Source: Bacteroidales bacterium (GTDB taxonomy: Bacteria; Bacteroidota; Bacteroidia; Bacteroidales; UBA932). Taken from it: 60,129 bases of DNA. Below the pieces are notes generated by a model, which saw only the letters and a list, made by a program, of their open reading frames with translations, made no database searches and was not told where the DNA came from. The position numbers and the translations under genes were made by a program. Position 1 is the stretch's first letter. Each line of letters starts with the position of its first letter. Shown in pieces: positions 45,428-53,210 of this stretch. The stretch covers positions 1 through 60,129 of the forward strand of contig JAFZBF010000034.1 in NCBI GenBank assembly GCA_017561885.1, read 5' to 3'.

Positions 45428-46054
45428 TTAGTCGTTTTCTTTACGTGCGAAAAACCTCCAGTGGAATATGATCAGATAGAAGGCTCCGACGGTTATGCAG
45501 CTGTCGGCAAAATTGAAGATGGCACTGAAGAAACGGAAGGGCTGGCCACCCCATATGGGGAACCAGTCGGGCAGCGTAGTGTCGATTATCGGGAAATAGA
45601 GCATATCGACCACCTTCCCGAAAAACAGTCCCGCATATCCGCCGCCTTCGGGAAACATCGTGGCCACCTGGGTGAATCCGCTTTCGCTGAATATCAGACC
45701 GTAGAACAGGGAGTCGAAGATGTTGCCTATGGCTCCGCACATTATGGCGGCGAGGCCGTAAAGGACTCCTGCCGGGACGTCATCCCGGGTGAGAAGCTTC
45801 TTGATATAGAAGAAGATAGCTATGCCGAGCGCTATCCTGAAGATTGTGAGCAGAAGTTTGCCGACGGCACCGCCGAAAGACATGCCGAAAGCCATCCCGA
45901 TATTTTCGACGAAATATATCTGGAACCAGTCGCCGAGGACATTTATGCTCTGTCCAAGGGTCATGTTAGTCTTGACCAGGATCTTTGAGACCTGGTCAAT
46001 GACTAACAATGCGATTACGAAAATTGTAAGTTTCTTGCCTTTGGAGAGCGCCAT
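45428..46054 (-). CDS. lspA: Lipoprotein signal peptidase (signal peptidase II)
   Basis: 208 residues, about 45 longer than E. coli LspA. Four membrane helices carry the catalytic aspartates Asp114 (GAIGNIFDSLFYG) and Asp184 (FNFADSCITVG), and VENIGMAFG is the conserved substrate-site motif. The extra length is a loop between the last two helices (about 122-170), usual for Bacteroidota. It processes lipoproteins such as those at 21071 and 33448. It abuts the dksA-like gene (one-base overlap). Confidence 0.95.
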   Translation of the reverse strand: MALSKGKKLTIFVIALLVIDQVSKILVKTNMTLGQSINVLGDWFQIYFVENIGMAFGMSFGGAVGKLLLTIFRIALGIAIFFYIKKLLTRDDVPAGVLYGLAAIMCGAIGNIFDSLFYGLIFSESGFTQVATMFPEGGGYAGLFFGKVVDMLYFPIIDTTLPDWFPIWGGQPFRFFSAIFNFADSCITVGAFYLIIFHWRFFARKEND

Positions 46055-46461
46055 TATCTGTTCTTGTCGTTTTTCGCCTCGACGCTCAATGTGGCGTGGG
46101 GTACAAGTCTAAGACGCTCCTTGGGAATGAGTTTGCCTGTTTCACGGCATATGCCGTAAGTCTTGTTTTCAATTCGCACCAGAGCGGCTTCAAGGCTCCG
46201 GATGAATTTGTACTGGCGGGCTGCCAGTCTGCTGACTTCTTCTTTCGAAAGAGAAGAAGCACCCTCTTCCATCTGGAAGGTCGGAGATGTATCTTCAGTG
46301 TCGTTGCTGGCGCTCAGGTCTACAGACCCCTTGAGGACCTCGTATTCCTTCTTTGCGGCTTCTAGCTTCTCGAGGATCAGGGCCTTGAATTCCTGCAGCT
46401 CTTCGTCACTGTATCTCACTTTCTCGGCGACAGGGGCTTTTTCGGTTTTGGTTTTTGCCAT
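46054..46461 (-). CDS. TraR/DksA-family regulator without zinc cysteines
   Basis: 135 residues. A charged N-terminus and coiled coil lead to a C-terminal segment (YGICRETGKLIPKERLRLVPHA) that aligns with the DksA zinc finger but keeps only one cysteine. DksA proteins bind RNA polymerase and act with ppGpp. Cysteine-poor versions are typical of Bacteroidota. It is the first gene of the unit with lspA, and a TAnnTTTG element lies 30 bases upstream. Confidence 0.88.
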   Translation of the reverse strand: MAKTKTEKAPVAEKVRYSDEELQEFKALILEKLEAAKKEYEVLKGSVDLSASNDTEDTSPTFQMEEGASSLSKEEVSRLAARQYKFIRSLEAALVRIENKTYGICRETGKLIPKERLRLVPHATLSVEAKNDKNR

Positions 46462-46491
46462 ATCTAACGGAGTTTTAGCTGGTGTTCTTTA

Positions 46492-46499
46492 CAAAGATA
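46492..46499 (-). promoter_or_regulatory. -7 promoter element for the dksA-like gene and lspA
   Basis: TATCTTTG on the minus strand, a full TAnnTTTG match, in the 87-base gap after ileS. Confidence 0.6.
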
Positions 46500-46548
46500 G
46501 CAAAAGGCTTTCAGATATTAATTCACAAAAAACTTGTTTTTACGAACA

Positions 46549-49500
46549 TCAGGCCTTGACGACCTTGATTTCAATGGTGCCTTCTTCCCATTCCACCTGA
46601 GTCCCGCCGAAATCCTTGCCGAAACTGATGCCCACTGCCAATGTCTGCTCGCAGACATATTGGCCGTAATCCTGGAGGGCGTCCTTCACTTCCGGAAGGT
46701 CTTCGACTGTCAGGGAGATGCGGTCCGTGACTTCGAATCCGCTGTCCTTGCGGAGGTTCTGGATGCGGTTGATCAGTTCCCTGGCGATTCCTTCGCGGCG
46801 GAGCCGGTCGGTGACGGTTATGTCGAGGGCCACCGTCAGCTCGCTGTCGCTCGCGACGAGCCAGCCCGGCATATCCTCTGAACTTATGCTGTAGTCTTCT
46901 TTCTCGAGCAGCACGTCTCCGGATGCGAGAGACAGGGTATAGGTTCCGCTCTTCTCGATGTCCGAAATCTGCTGCTGACCCATCTGGGCGAAAGCGGCTG
47001 CGATGTCCTTCATCTGCTTGCCGTATTTCTTGCCGAGGGTCTTGAAATTGGGTTTGATCTTCTTGGTGATCAGGCCTGCCGTGTCATAGATGAACTCCAC
47101 TTCCTTGACGTTGACTTCGCTGGATACCAGGTTGCTCACCTTCTCGAACTGCTCCTTGAAGTGATTGTCGAGCACGGGAACCATAATCTTGGCCAGCGGC
47201 TGGCGGACCTTGATGTTGACCTTGCGGCGCAGGGCCAGAACCATCGAAGAACACCTCTGGGCCAGCTGCATCCTGTATTCCAGGTCAGGGTCGATGAGGG
47301 TTGCGTCGAATGAAGGCATATTCTCGTAATGGACGTTTTCGGCGTCTTCCACGAGGTCGCACCACAGGCGGTCCATGAAGAAGGGAGCGATGGGAGCAGA
47401 CAGAAGCGCTACGGTCTTGAGGCAGTGGTACAGAGTCCTGTAGGCTCCGAGCTTGGAGGCAGTCATTCCGCCTCCCCAGAAACGCTTGCGGTTGAGGCGC
47501 ACATACCAGTTGCTCAGGTTGTCGCATACGAAACTCTGGATGAGCCTTCCGGCAGTTGTGAGGTCGAAATCATCGTAGCAGGCTCTCACGTCTCTGATAA
47601 GGCTGTTCTCGAGAGATACCAGCCATTTGTCGATCTCAGTGAGTTCGGCTTTGCCCCTGGCATCATCCGGGTTGAATCCGTCGACGTTTGCATACAGAGC
47701 GAAGAATGAATATGTGTTGTATAGGGTTCCGAAGAACTTGCGGCGGATCTCGTCGACACCTTCCTCGTCGAAGCGGAGGTTGTCCCAAGGCTGGGCGTTG
47801 GTCAGCATGTACCAGCGAAGCGCATCGGCTCCGTACTTGTCAAGGGCTTCGAAAGGATTCACCGCATTGCCAAGGCGCTTGCTCATCTTGTTGCCGTTCT
47901 TGTCGAGCACGAGTCCGTTGGAGATCACGCTCTTGAAAGCGCATTTGTCGCTCACCATCGTGTTGATGGCGTGCAGCGTGAAGAACCATCCGCGTGTCTG
48001 GTCCACGCCCTCGGCTATGAAGTCGGCAGTCTGTCCGAAACAAGGCTTCCCAAGGTCCTTGAGGCCCTGCTGGGCATAAGGCATGGCGCCGGAATCGAAC
48101 CAGACGTCGATAAGGTCGCTTTCACGGACCATCTTGCGCCCGCTGTCAGAAACCAGGAACAGTTCGTCGGCGTACGGACGGTGAAGGTCGATGCGGTCGT
48201 AATTCTCCTTTGAGAAGTCTCCCGGGACAAAACCTTTGTCCTTGAGATAGTTGGACTTCATTATGCCGGCTGCTACAGACTTCTCGAGTTCGTCGTAGAG
48301 TTCTGCGAGAGAGCCTATGCATTTTTCTTCCTTGCCGTCCTCGGTGCGCCAGATGGGAAGAGGCGTGCCCCAGAAGCGGCTTCTTGAGAGGTTCCAGTCC
48401 TGAAGGTTCTCAAGCCACTTGCCGAAACGGCCGGTTCCGGTCGATTCCGGTTTCCAGCGGATAGTCTTGTTCAGTTCTATCATCCTGGGCTGTACCGCAG
48501 TCGTGCGGATGAACCACGAGTCGAGAGGGTAGTAAAGGACGGGTTTGTCGGTCCTCCAGCAATGCGGATAGCTGTGGACGTGTTTTTCTATCTTGAAAGC
48601 CTTGCCCTGCTGCTTGAGGTCTACGCAGATGTCTATGTCGAGGGTGGGGTCGTCGGGACCGAGGCTGCTGTCATATGCGTTCTTGACATACCTGCCGGCA
48701 TACTGGCCGTAGGTCTCGACGTCTACGCGTTCCCTGATGAAATCTTTGTCGAGGTCTTCGAGGCGGTAGAGCCTTCCGCTGCGGTCGACCATAGGCTGCT
48801 GGACTCCGTTGGCGTCAGTGAGCAGCATTGCAGGAACACCCGACTGCTTCGCCACCTTGTTGTCGTCGGCACCGAAGGTCGGGGCGATGTGGACGATACC
48901 GGTACCTTCTTCCGTCGATACGAAATCACCGCAGATGACCCTGAGGCCGCCTTCTGCACAACGTACCCAGGGAATGAGCTGCTCGTAGACGATGCCTTTC
49001 AGCTGAGAGCCCTTGAACGTCCCTTCAAGGACGGTGTATGGGTTCTTGTCGTTGAAGAGGGTGGTGACGAGCGCCTTGGCTACGACGTAGATTGCGGGTT
49101 CCTTTGAATAGGGATTGACGCTCTCGACCCTTACGTATTCGATGTTGGGGCCGACGCAGAGGGCTGTGTTGGAAGGCAGGGTCCACGGGGTGGTCGTCCA
49201 CGCCAGGATGAACACGGGCAGGGGACTGTCTCCGAAGAGCGGCTGTGACGTGCTGTTCTTGACTACCTTGAACTGGACGGTGCAGGTGGTGTCCTTTACA
49301 TCCCTGTAGCAGCCCGGCTGGTTGAGCTCGTGAGTGCTGAGGCCTGTGCCGGCGGCAGGAGAATATGGCTGGATCGAATATCCCTTGTAGAGGTATCCTT
49401 TCTTGTAGATATCTTTCAGGAGATACCAGAGGGTCTCGATATAGCTGTTGTCATAAGTCACATAAGGGTTGTCGGTATCCACCCAGTAACCGATCTTTTC

Positions 49501-49908
49501 GGTGAGGTCAACCCACTGGTCGGTGTATTTCATCACCTCCTTTCGGCAGGTGTTGTTGTATTCTTCGACAGAGATTGTCTTGCCGATGTCTTCCTTGGTT
49601 ATACCGAGGGTCTTTTCCACTCCGAGCTCGACCGGCAGTCCGTGGGTGTCCCATCCCGCCTTCCTTTCAACCAGATATCCGGACTGGGTCTTGTATCTGC
49701 AGATGGCGTCCTTGATGGAACGTGCCATAACGTGGTGGATACCAGGCATTCCGTTGGCTGAAGGAGGACCTTCGTGGAATACGAATCTGGGTTGTCCTTT
49801 TCGCAGTTCGAGGGTATGCCTGAAGGCGTCCTGCCTGCGCCATTTTTCCAGTATGCTGCGGTTAACCTCTACAAGGTCAAGCTGTTTGTACTCGGTAAAA
49901 CTCATCAT
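46549..49908 (-). CDS. ileS: Isoleucyl-tRNA synthetase
   Basis: 1119 residues, longer than E. coli IleS. The HIGH-like motif is in PPSANGMPGIHH (48-59), the KMSKS loop reads NKMSKRLGN, and the editing domain (TTPWTLPSNTALCVGP) is complete. The KMSKR variant and the overall wording (GCYRDVKDT) match the eukaryote-like IleS2 group rather than the E. coli group. There is no C-terminal zinc finger. It is transcribed alone or with the dksA-like gene downstream. Confidence 0.95.
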   Translation of the reverse strand: MMSFTEYKQLDLVEVNRSILEKWRRQDAFRHTLELRKGQPRFVFHEGPPSANGMPGIHHVMARSIKDAICRYKTQSGYLVERKAGWDTHGLPVELGVEKTLGITKEDIGKTISVEEYNNTCRKEVMKYTDQWVDLTEKIGYWVDTDNPYVTYDNSYIETLWYLLKDIYKKGYLYKGYSIQPYSPAAGTGLSTHELNQPGCYRDVKDTTCTVQFKVVKNSTSQPLFGDSPLPVFILAWTTTPWTLPSNTALCVGPNIEYVRVESVNPYSKEPAIYVVAKALVTTLFNDKNPYTVLEGTFKGSQLKGIVYEQLIPWVRCAEGGLRVICGDFVSTEEGTGIVHIAPTFGADDNKVAKQSGVPAMLLTDANGVQQPMVDRSGRLYRLEDLDKDFIRERVDVETYGQYAGRYVKNAYDSSLGPDDPTLDIDICVDLKQQGKAFKIEKHVHSYPHCWRTDKPVLYYPLDSWFIRTTAVQPRMIELNKTIRWKPESTGTGRFGKWLENLQDWNLSRSRFWGTPLPIWRTEDGKEEKCIGSLAELYDELEKSVAAGIMKSNYLKDKGFVPGDFSKENYDRIDLHRPYADELFLVSDSGRKMVRESDLIDVWFDSGAMPYAQQGLKDLGKPCFGQTADFIAEGVDQTRGWFFTLHAINTMVSDKCAFKSVISNGLVLDKNGNKMSKRLGNAVNPFEALDKYGADALRWYMLTNAQPWDNLRFDEEGVDEIRRKFFGTLYNTYSFFALYANVDGFNPDDARGKAELTEIDKWLVSLENSLIRDVRACYDDFDLTTAGRLIQSFVCDNLSNWYVRLNRKRFWGGGMTASKLGAYRTLYHCLKTVALLSAPIAPFFMDRLWCDLVEDAENVHYENMPSFDATLIDPDLEYRMQLAQRCSSMVLALRRKVNIKVRQPLAKIMVPVLDNHFKEQFEKVSNLVSSEVNVKEVEFIYDTAGLITKKIKPNFKTLGKKYGKQMKDIAAAFAQMGQQQISDIEKSGTYTLSLASGDVLLEKEDYSISSEDMPGWLVASDSELTVALDITVTDRLRREGIARELINRIQNLRKDSGFEVTDRISLTVEDLPEVKDALQDYGQYVCEQTLAVGISFGKDFGGTQVEWEEGTIEIKVVKA

Positions 49909-49925
49909 TCAAATTTTAGAATTTG

Positions 49926-49933
49926 CAAAGATA
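49926..49933 (-). promoter_or_regulatory. -7 promoter element for ileS
   Basis: TATCTTTG on the minus strand, 17 bases before the ileS start. A TTG at 49955-49957 lies 21 bases further upstream, a fair -33 candidate. Confidence 0.6.
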
Positions 49934-49979
49934 CTATAATTCCGTAATTTCGCGCAAGGCTTTTTAAGGAGTCAATCCG

Positions 49980-50504
49980 ATGGGAATAATAGACATAGTC
50001 ATAATCTGCTGTTTTCTGCCCTCGCTCTACTTCGGGGCGAAGAACGGCTTTGTCAGGCAGGCAATCTCCCTGATAGTATTGTTCTTCGGTATCAAACTGT
50101 CGATCTCTCTGAGCCCTTCGGTGGCTGAATGGCTGCAGAGCCGTGTCGAGATACAGCCCACCTGGATTTCAGTGATCAGTTTCGCTGTAGTTTTCATCGC
50201 CGTCGCCCTGGTGTTCGCCCTCGTGGAGAAACTGCTGGACTCCATCATCAAGTTCACGATGCTCGGGTGGATCAACAGGCTGCTCGGCATAGTCTTCTCT
50301 ATGCTGAAGGTAGCGGTGCTCCTTAGCATCCTTGCCTATTTCGTCAACTCAGCAAACGACATGCTGGGATTCATCAGCGAGGAGGATCTGGCTGATTCCA
50401 ATTTTTTCAAGCCACTTTTGGATTTGTCCGACAAGGTATTTCCGGCTTTGAAGTCGTTAATCCAACAACAGCAAGCCGCTGACGCAACGACAATAGTTGC
50501 GTAA
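49980..50504 (+). CDS. cvpA: CvpA-family membrane protein
   Basis: 174 residues with about four membrane helices and the CvpA pattern at the N-terminus (DIVIICCFLPSLYFGAKNGFVRQ). CvpA homologues are needed for colicin V production in E. coli and for envelope stress tolerance, with unknown mechanism. A good Shine-Dalgarno sequence (AAGGAG 49966-49971) lies eight bases before the ATG, unusual in this window. It is followed by the peptide-export locus after 109 bases. Whether the link to bacteriocin export is meaningful is unclear, because cvpA is a widespread housekeeping gene. Confidence 0.9.
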   Translation: MGIIDIVIICCFLPSLYFGAKNGFVRQAISLIVLFFGIKLSISLSPSVAEWLQSRVEIQPTWISVISFAVVFIAVALVFALVEKLLDSIIKFTMLGWINRLLGIVFSMLKVAVLLSILAYFVNSANDMLGFISEEDLADSNFFKPLLDLSDKVFPALKSLIQQQQAADATTIVA

Positions 50505-50556
50505 TTGTCGGCAGCCTATCTTTTTTTCTCTTTTTATTGCTCTATTTTGCTCCTGC

Positions 50557-50579
50557 AAACGGGAAGAAGCCTCCCGTTT
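50557..50579 (+). terminator. 8-bp perfect hairpin between cvpA and the exporter gene
   Basis: AAACGGGA (50557-50564) pairs with TCCCGTTT (50572-50579) around a 7-base loop. The T tract after it is short and interrupted, so it may be a weak cvpA terminator or a structure in the exporter mRNA leader. A pyrimidine-rich stretch with TATTTTGC lies just upstream and could be a promoter element. The remainder of this 109-base gap shows no gene. Confidence 0.5.
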
Positions 50580-50613
50580 CTTGACGGACTCATCAACAGG
50601 ATCAGAACAGGGT

Positions 50614-52731
50614 ATGGCAATGAAAGGAATAAAGCAACACGACGCAACCGACTGTGCGGTGGCCTGCATCGTATGGATAGCACGCTGGTACGGCCTGAGC
50701 CTGCCGCTTGTCACGGTACGCCAGATGTGCGGGGCGACGCCACAGGGAACTACTATAAAAGGAGTGCTCGACGGCTGCTGCTCGATAGGACTTGAGGCCA
50801 GGGCCTGGAAGTCTGCCGACAGGGACGTCGAGGCGTTGAGGCAGGTGCCGGGGCCGGCCATACTGCATCTTGAAAAGGATGACGGGATGCTGCATTTCGT
50901 GGTGCTCTGCGCCGTGAACCATAAGGGGTTCGTGATAATGGACCCGGCTAAGGGAAACATTGAAACAGTCCGGGAAGAGTATATCGCCCGGCAGTGGAGC
51001 GGCTATCTGGTGGCATGCGAGCCGGGAGAGAAGTTCGTGAAAGGGGACAGGACGGTGAGTCCGGTCAGGAGGATTGCCCGCATAACCAAAGTTTACGGCA
51101 GGCAGCTTGCCCTGACGACTGCCGCATCGATGCTGTATATCGTCCTTGCCCTGAGCACCTCCATCTTCCTCCAGCATATAGTGGACGACGTGATTCCGTC
51201 GGAAGATGTGTCTGCTGTGGCTTTCGTGGCGGCCGCAATGTCGCTGCTGGCCGTCCTCGCCTTCGCCTGCGGGTTCGGAAGGATAATGTCAGCGCTGAAG
51301 GCCTCCATCGGCATCGACTATTCTCTGGTGACGGACTATCTGCACCATCTTTTCACTCTGCCGGTCAGTTTCTTTACACTGCGTGGAAGCGGAGAGCTGG
51401 CTTCCAGGGTATATGACGCGATGAAGATCCGTTCTTTCATCGTCAACGGCATCTCTGCGCTCCTGCTGAGCGTATGTACACTCCTTGTCTCATTCGCCTT
51501 GATGTTCACCTACTACTGGAAACTTGCTTTATTGATGCTGATGTTTATTCCGTTGTACACACTTGTGTACGCCGTTTCCGACAAGGTGAACAAAAAGGCG
51601 AACAGAGACATGATCGAGGCGTCGGCGGCATTTGAAGAACGCACCGTGGAAGGAATCTCAGCCATCAGTACAGTCAAGTATATGTGTGCAGAAAAACCGG
51701 TGGCCGCACGGATCGACAGCCAGTACGCCAGGCTCTGCGACAAGATGTATGCCGGGGGACGCTGGGCCGGGCTGTTCTCGGAAACCACCGAGGCCGTGTC
51801 GAAGGCCTTGACCATCACGCTGCTCGCCGCCGGTTCGATGTTCGTGCTTGCAGGCTCCCTCTCTGTGGGAGAACTGGTGTCGTTCTACTCGATGATAACC
51901 CTGTTCTCTACACCGATGGGACAGCTTGTCGGGCTGAACGGCAGCTATACTGAAGCGAAAGTGTCAGCCGAAAGGCTGTTCGAGATAATGGATTTCGAGA
52001 GCGAAAGGCAGGAAGGTGCTGACCCTGCAGGAGCGGAAGGCCCTCTCGTGTTCAGGGACGTAAGTTTCTCCTATCCGGGCTGCAGTGCGCTGATCGAGCA
52101 TTTCGATGCGACTTTCGAACCCGGGAAGATCACGGCGGTGACGGGTGACAGCGGATGCGGAAAAAGCACTTTGGCCGCATTGGCTATGAGGGGTTACGGA
52201 CCTGTCGAAGGCAGTATAACGCTTGGCGGGGTGGACATCTCGTTGTTCGGTCTGCCGCAGTGGAGGAGACGCTCGGCTCTCGTGCCCCAGGAGAGCGTAC
52301 TGCTCAACGCCACCGTGATGGACAACATCACGGGCGGAGAAAAGGACCCCGATATGGAACGCATTGCCGAACTGCTGGTGAGTCTTGACATGCAAGGTCT
52401 CGTGGCGTCTCTTCCCATGGGACTGCTCACCAGGACAGGAGAGAGGGGAGCGTCCCTTTCGGGAGGACAGAAACAACGTATCGCACTGGCAAGGGCCCTT
52501 TACCGGAAACCGAAGATGCTCATCCTGGACGAGGCTACATCTTCGCTTGACAGCGCCTGTGAAAGGACCGTGCTGGATACTGTCCGCAGGCTCGCGGACG
52601 ACGGGATGACGGTCATCATGATCACACACAAGAAGGACAATCTCAGGATTGCTGATAAAATCATAGATATGAGTGCGCGCTCAGAGGTGATGCCTGCACA
52701 CCTTCGATTTGCAGACAAAAACAACATTTAA
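50614..52731 (+). CDS. Peptidase-containing ABC transporter (C39 peptidase, double-glycine peptide exporter)
   Basis: 705 residues from the ATG at 50614; a TTG at 50497 would add 39 residues overlapping cvpA and is rejected. Residues 1 to about 135 are a C39 peptidase with Gln8, Cys14 (HDATDCAVAC), His94 (MLHFVVL) and Asp110 (IMDPAKG), all needed for catalysis. A six-helix membrane domain (about 160-440) and an ABC domain with Walker A GDSGCGKST, signature LSGGQKQRIALARAL and Walker B MLILDEATSSLD follow. Such exporters cut leaders after Gly-Gly and export the core peptide. The two genes immediately downstream supply matching substrates. Confidence 0.94.
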   Translation: MAMKGIKQHDATDCAVACIVWIARWYGLSLPLVTVRQMCGATPQGTTIKGVLDGCCSIGLEARAWKSADRDVEALRQVPGPAILHLEKDDGMLHFVVLCAVNHKGFVIMDPAKGNIETVREEYIARQWSGYLVACEPGEKFVKGDRTVSPVRRIARITKVYGRQLALTTAASMLYIVLALSTSIFLQHIVDDVIPSEDVSAVAFVAAAMSLLAVLAFACGFGRIMSALKASIGIDYSLVTDYLHHLFTLPVSFFTLRGSGELASRVYDAMKIRSFIVNGISALLLSVCTLLVSFALMFTYYWKLALLMLMFIPLYTLVYAVSDKVNKKANRDMIEASAAFEERTVEGISAISTVKYMCAEKPVAARIDSQYARLCDKMYAGGRWAGLFSETTEAVSKALTITLLAAGSMFVLAGSLSVGELVSFYSMITLFSTPMGQLVGLNGSYTEAKVSAERLFEIMDFESERQEGADPAGAEGPLVFRDVSFSYPGCSALIEHFDATFEPGKITAVTGDSGCGKSTLAALAMRGYGPVEGSITLGGVDISLFGLPQWRRRSALVPQESVLLNATVMDNITGGEKDPDMERIAELLVSLDMQGLVASLPMGLLTRTGERGASLSGGQKQRIALARALYRKPKMLILDEATSSLDSACERTVLDTVRRLADDGMTVIMITHKKDNLRIADKIIDMSARSEVMPAHLRFADKNNI

Positions 52732-52743
52732 TCTATCGCTACT

Positions 52744-52935
52744 ATGGAAGAAAAGAGAATGAATGAGATCGGACTGGAGTTGATATCTTCTTCCGAGCTC
52801 GCCGTCAGAGGCGGAACCACAGGTGAAACTATCCGCAAGGTTCTGGAGATCACCGTGGCCTTATGCACTTTTGTAAAGAACTACTGGTCGTCTATCGTGA
52901 AAGGCTATCACGACGGTTACACCTATGGACACTAG
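52744..52935 (+). CDS. Putative double-glycine leader peptide 1 (exported peptide precursor)
   Basis: 63 residues, 12 bases after the exporter stop. The leader is predicted to end at Gly-Gly (residues 23-24, ELISSSELAVRGG), leaving a 39-residue core. Hydrophobic residues at -4 and -12 and the SSSEL wording fit the LSxxELxxIxGG leader consensus loosely. The core has a hydrophobic helix (KVLEITVALCTFV), one cysteine, basic residues and a Gly/Tyr/His-rich tail with GYHDG. Translation could also start at the second Met (52759). Function unknown: bacteriocin or signal peptide is inferred from context only. Confidence 0.8.
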   Translation: MEEKRMNEIGLELISSSELAVRGGTTGETIRKVLEITVALCTFVKNYWSSIVKGYHDGYTYGH

Positions 52936-52940
52936 AAGAA

Positions 52941-52950
52941 GGGGAGGGAG
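52941..52950 (+). promoter_or_regulatory. Purine-rich ribosome binding site for peptide 2
   Basis: GGGGAGGGAG ends four bases before the ATG at 52955. It is one of the few strong Shine-Dalgarno-like sites in the window and decides against the upstream start at 52925. Confidence 0.6.
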
Positions 52951-52954
52951 AACT

Positions 52955-53116
52955 ATGAAAACCTACAGAGATTATTTCGCCGAAGTCAGTGCCGGCGAGG
53001 CCGTCCTTGTTGTCGGAGGCGTGGATGCCAGCTTCAAGGAACTGCTGTACAATATCGCTTTTTTCGTAGGAAGGTTCGTCAGGTTGATTTTCGGCCCTAA
53101 AGTGCCGGTTGCCTAG
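52955..53116 (+). CDS. Putative double-glycine leader peptide 2 (exported peptide precursor)
   Basis: 53 residues from the ATG at 52955, 19 bases after peptide 1. The leader ends at Gly-Gly (residues 21-22, EAVLVVGG) and has the expected hydrophobic positions at -4, -7, -12 and -15 and Glu at -8. The 31-residue core is hydrophobic and net positive, with a potential amphipathic helix (ELLYNIAFFVGRFVRLIFG) and a Pro/Val tail. The ORF could be extended 10 residues upstream, but the ribosome site favours this start. Followed 21 bases later by a strong terminator. The two peptides differ in sequence, as expected for a two-component bacteriocin, but that is inference. Confidence 0.78.
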   Translation: MKTYRDYFAEVSAGEAVLVVGGVDASFKELLYNIAFFVGRFVRLIFGPKVPVA

Positions 53117-53137
53117 GCAACGTTCCGTTCCCTGCCT

Positions 53138-53173
53138 GCAGCGGATTCCGAACCCGGAATCCGCTGCTTTTTT
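53138..53173 (+). terminator. Strong intrinsic terminator of the peptide-export operon
   Basis: A perfect 13-bp stem (53138-53150 with 53155-53167) around a 4-base loop, followed by six T residues (53168-53173). Confidence 0.93.
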
Positions 53174-53193
53174 CATAATTCGGTCAAAAACCT

Positions 53194-53201
53194 TAATTTT
53201 G
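53194..53201 (+). promoter_or_regulatory. -7 promoter element for tsaB
   Basis: TAATTTTG, a full TAnnTTTG match, nine bases before the ATG at 53211 and downstream of the terminator. Confidence 0.55.
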
Positions 53202-53210
53202 GGGCTCGCA

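Noticed and set aside
46505..46548. A/T-rich inverted repeat after ileS
   Set aside because: Six A-T rich pairs with a 2-base loop, not stable enough to call a terminator.
50497..50613. Upstream extension of the exporter that looks like a lipoprotein signal
   Set aside because: It needs a TTG start inside cvpA, runs through the hairpin at 50557-50579 and is not part of C39 exporters. The hydrophobic look comes from the pyrimidine tract.
53109..53210. N-terminal extension of tsaB
   Set aside because: It would translate through a 13-bp terminator and is absent from the family.
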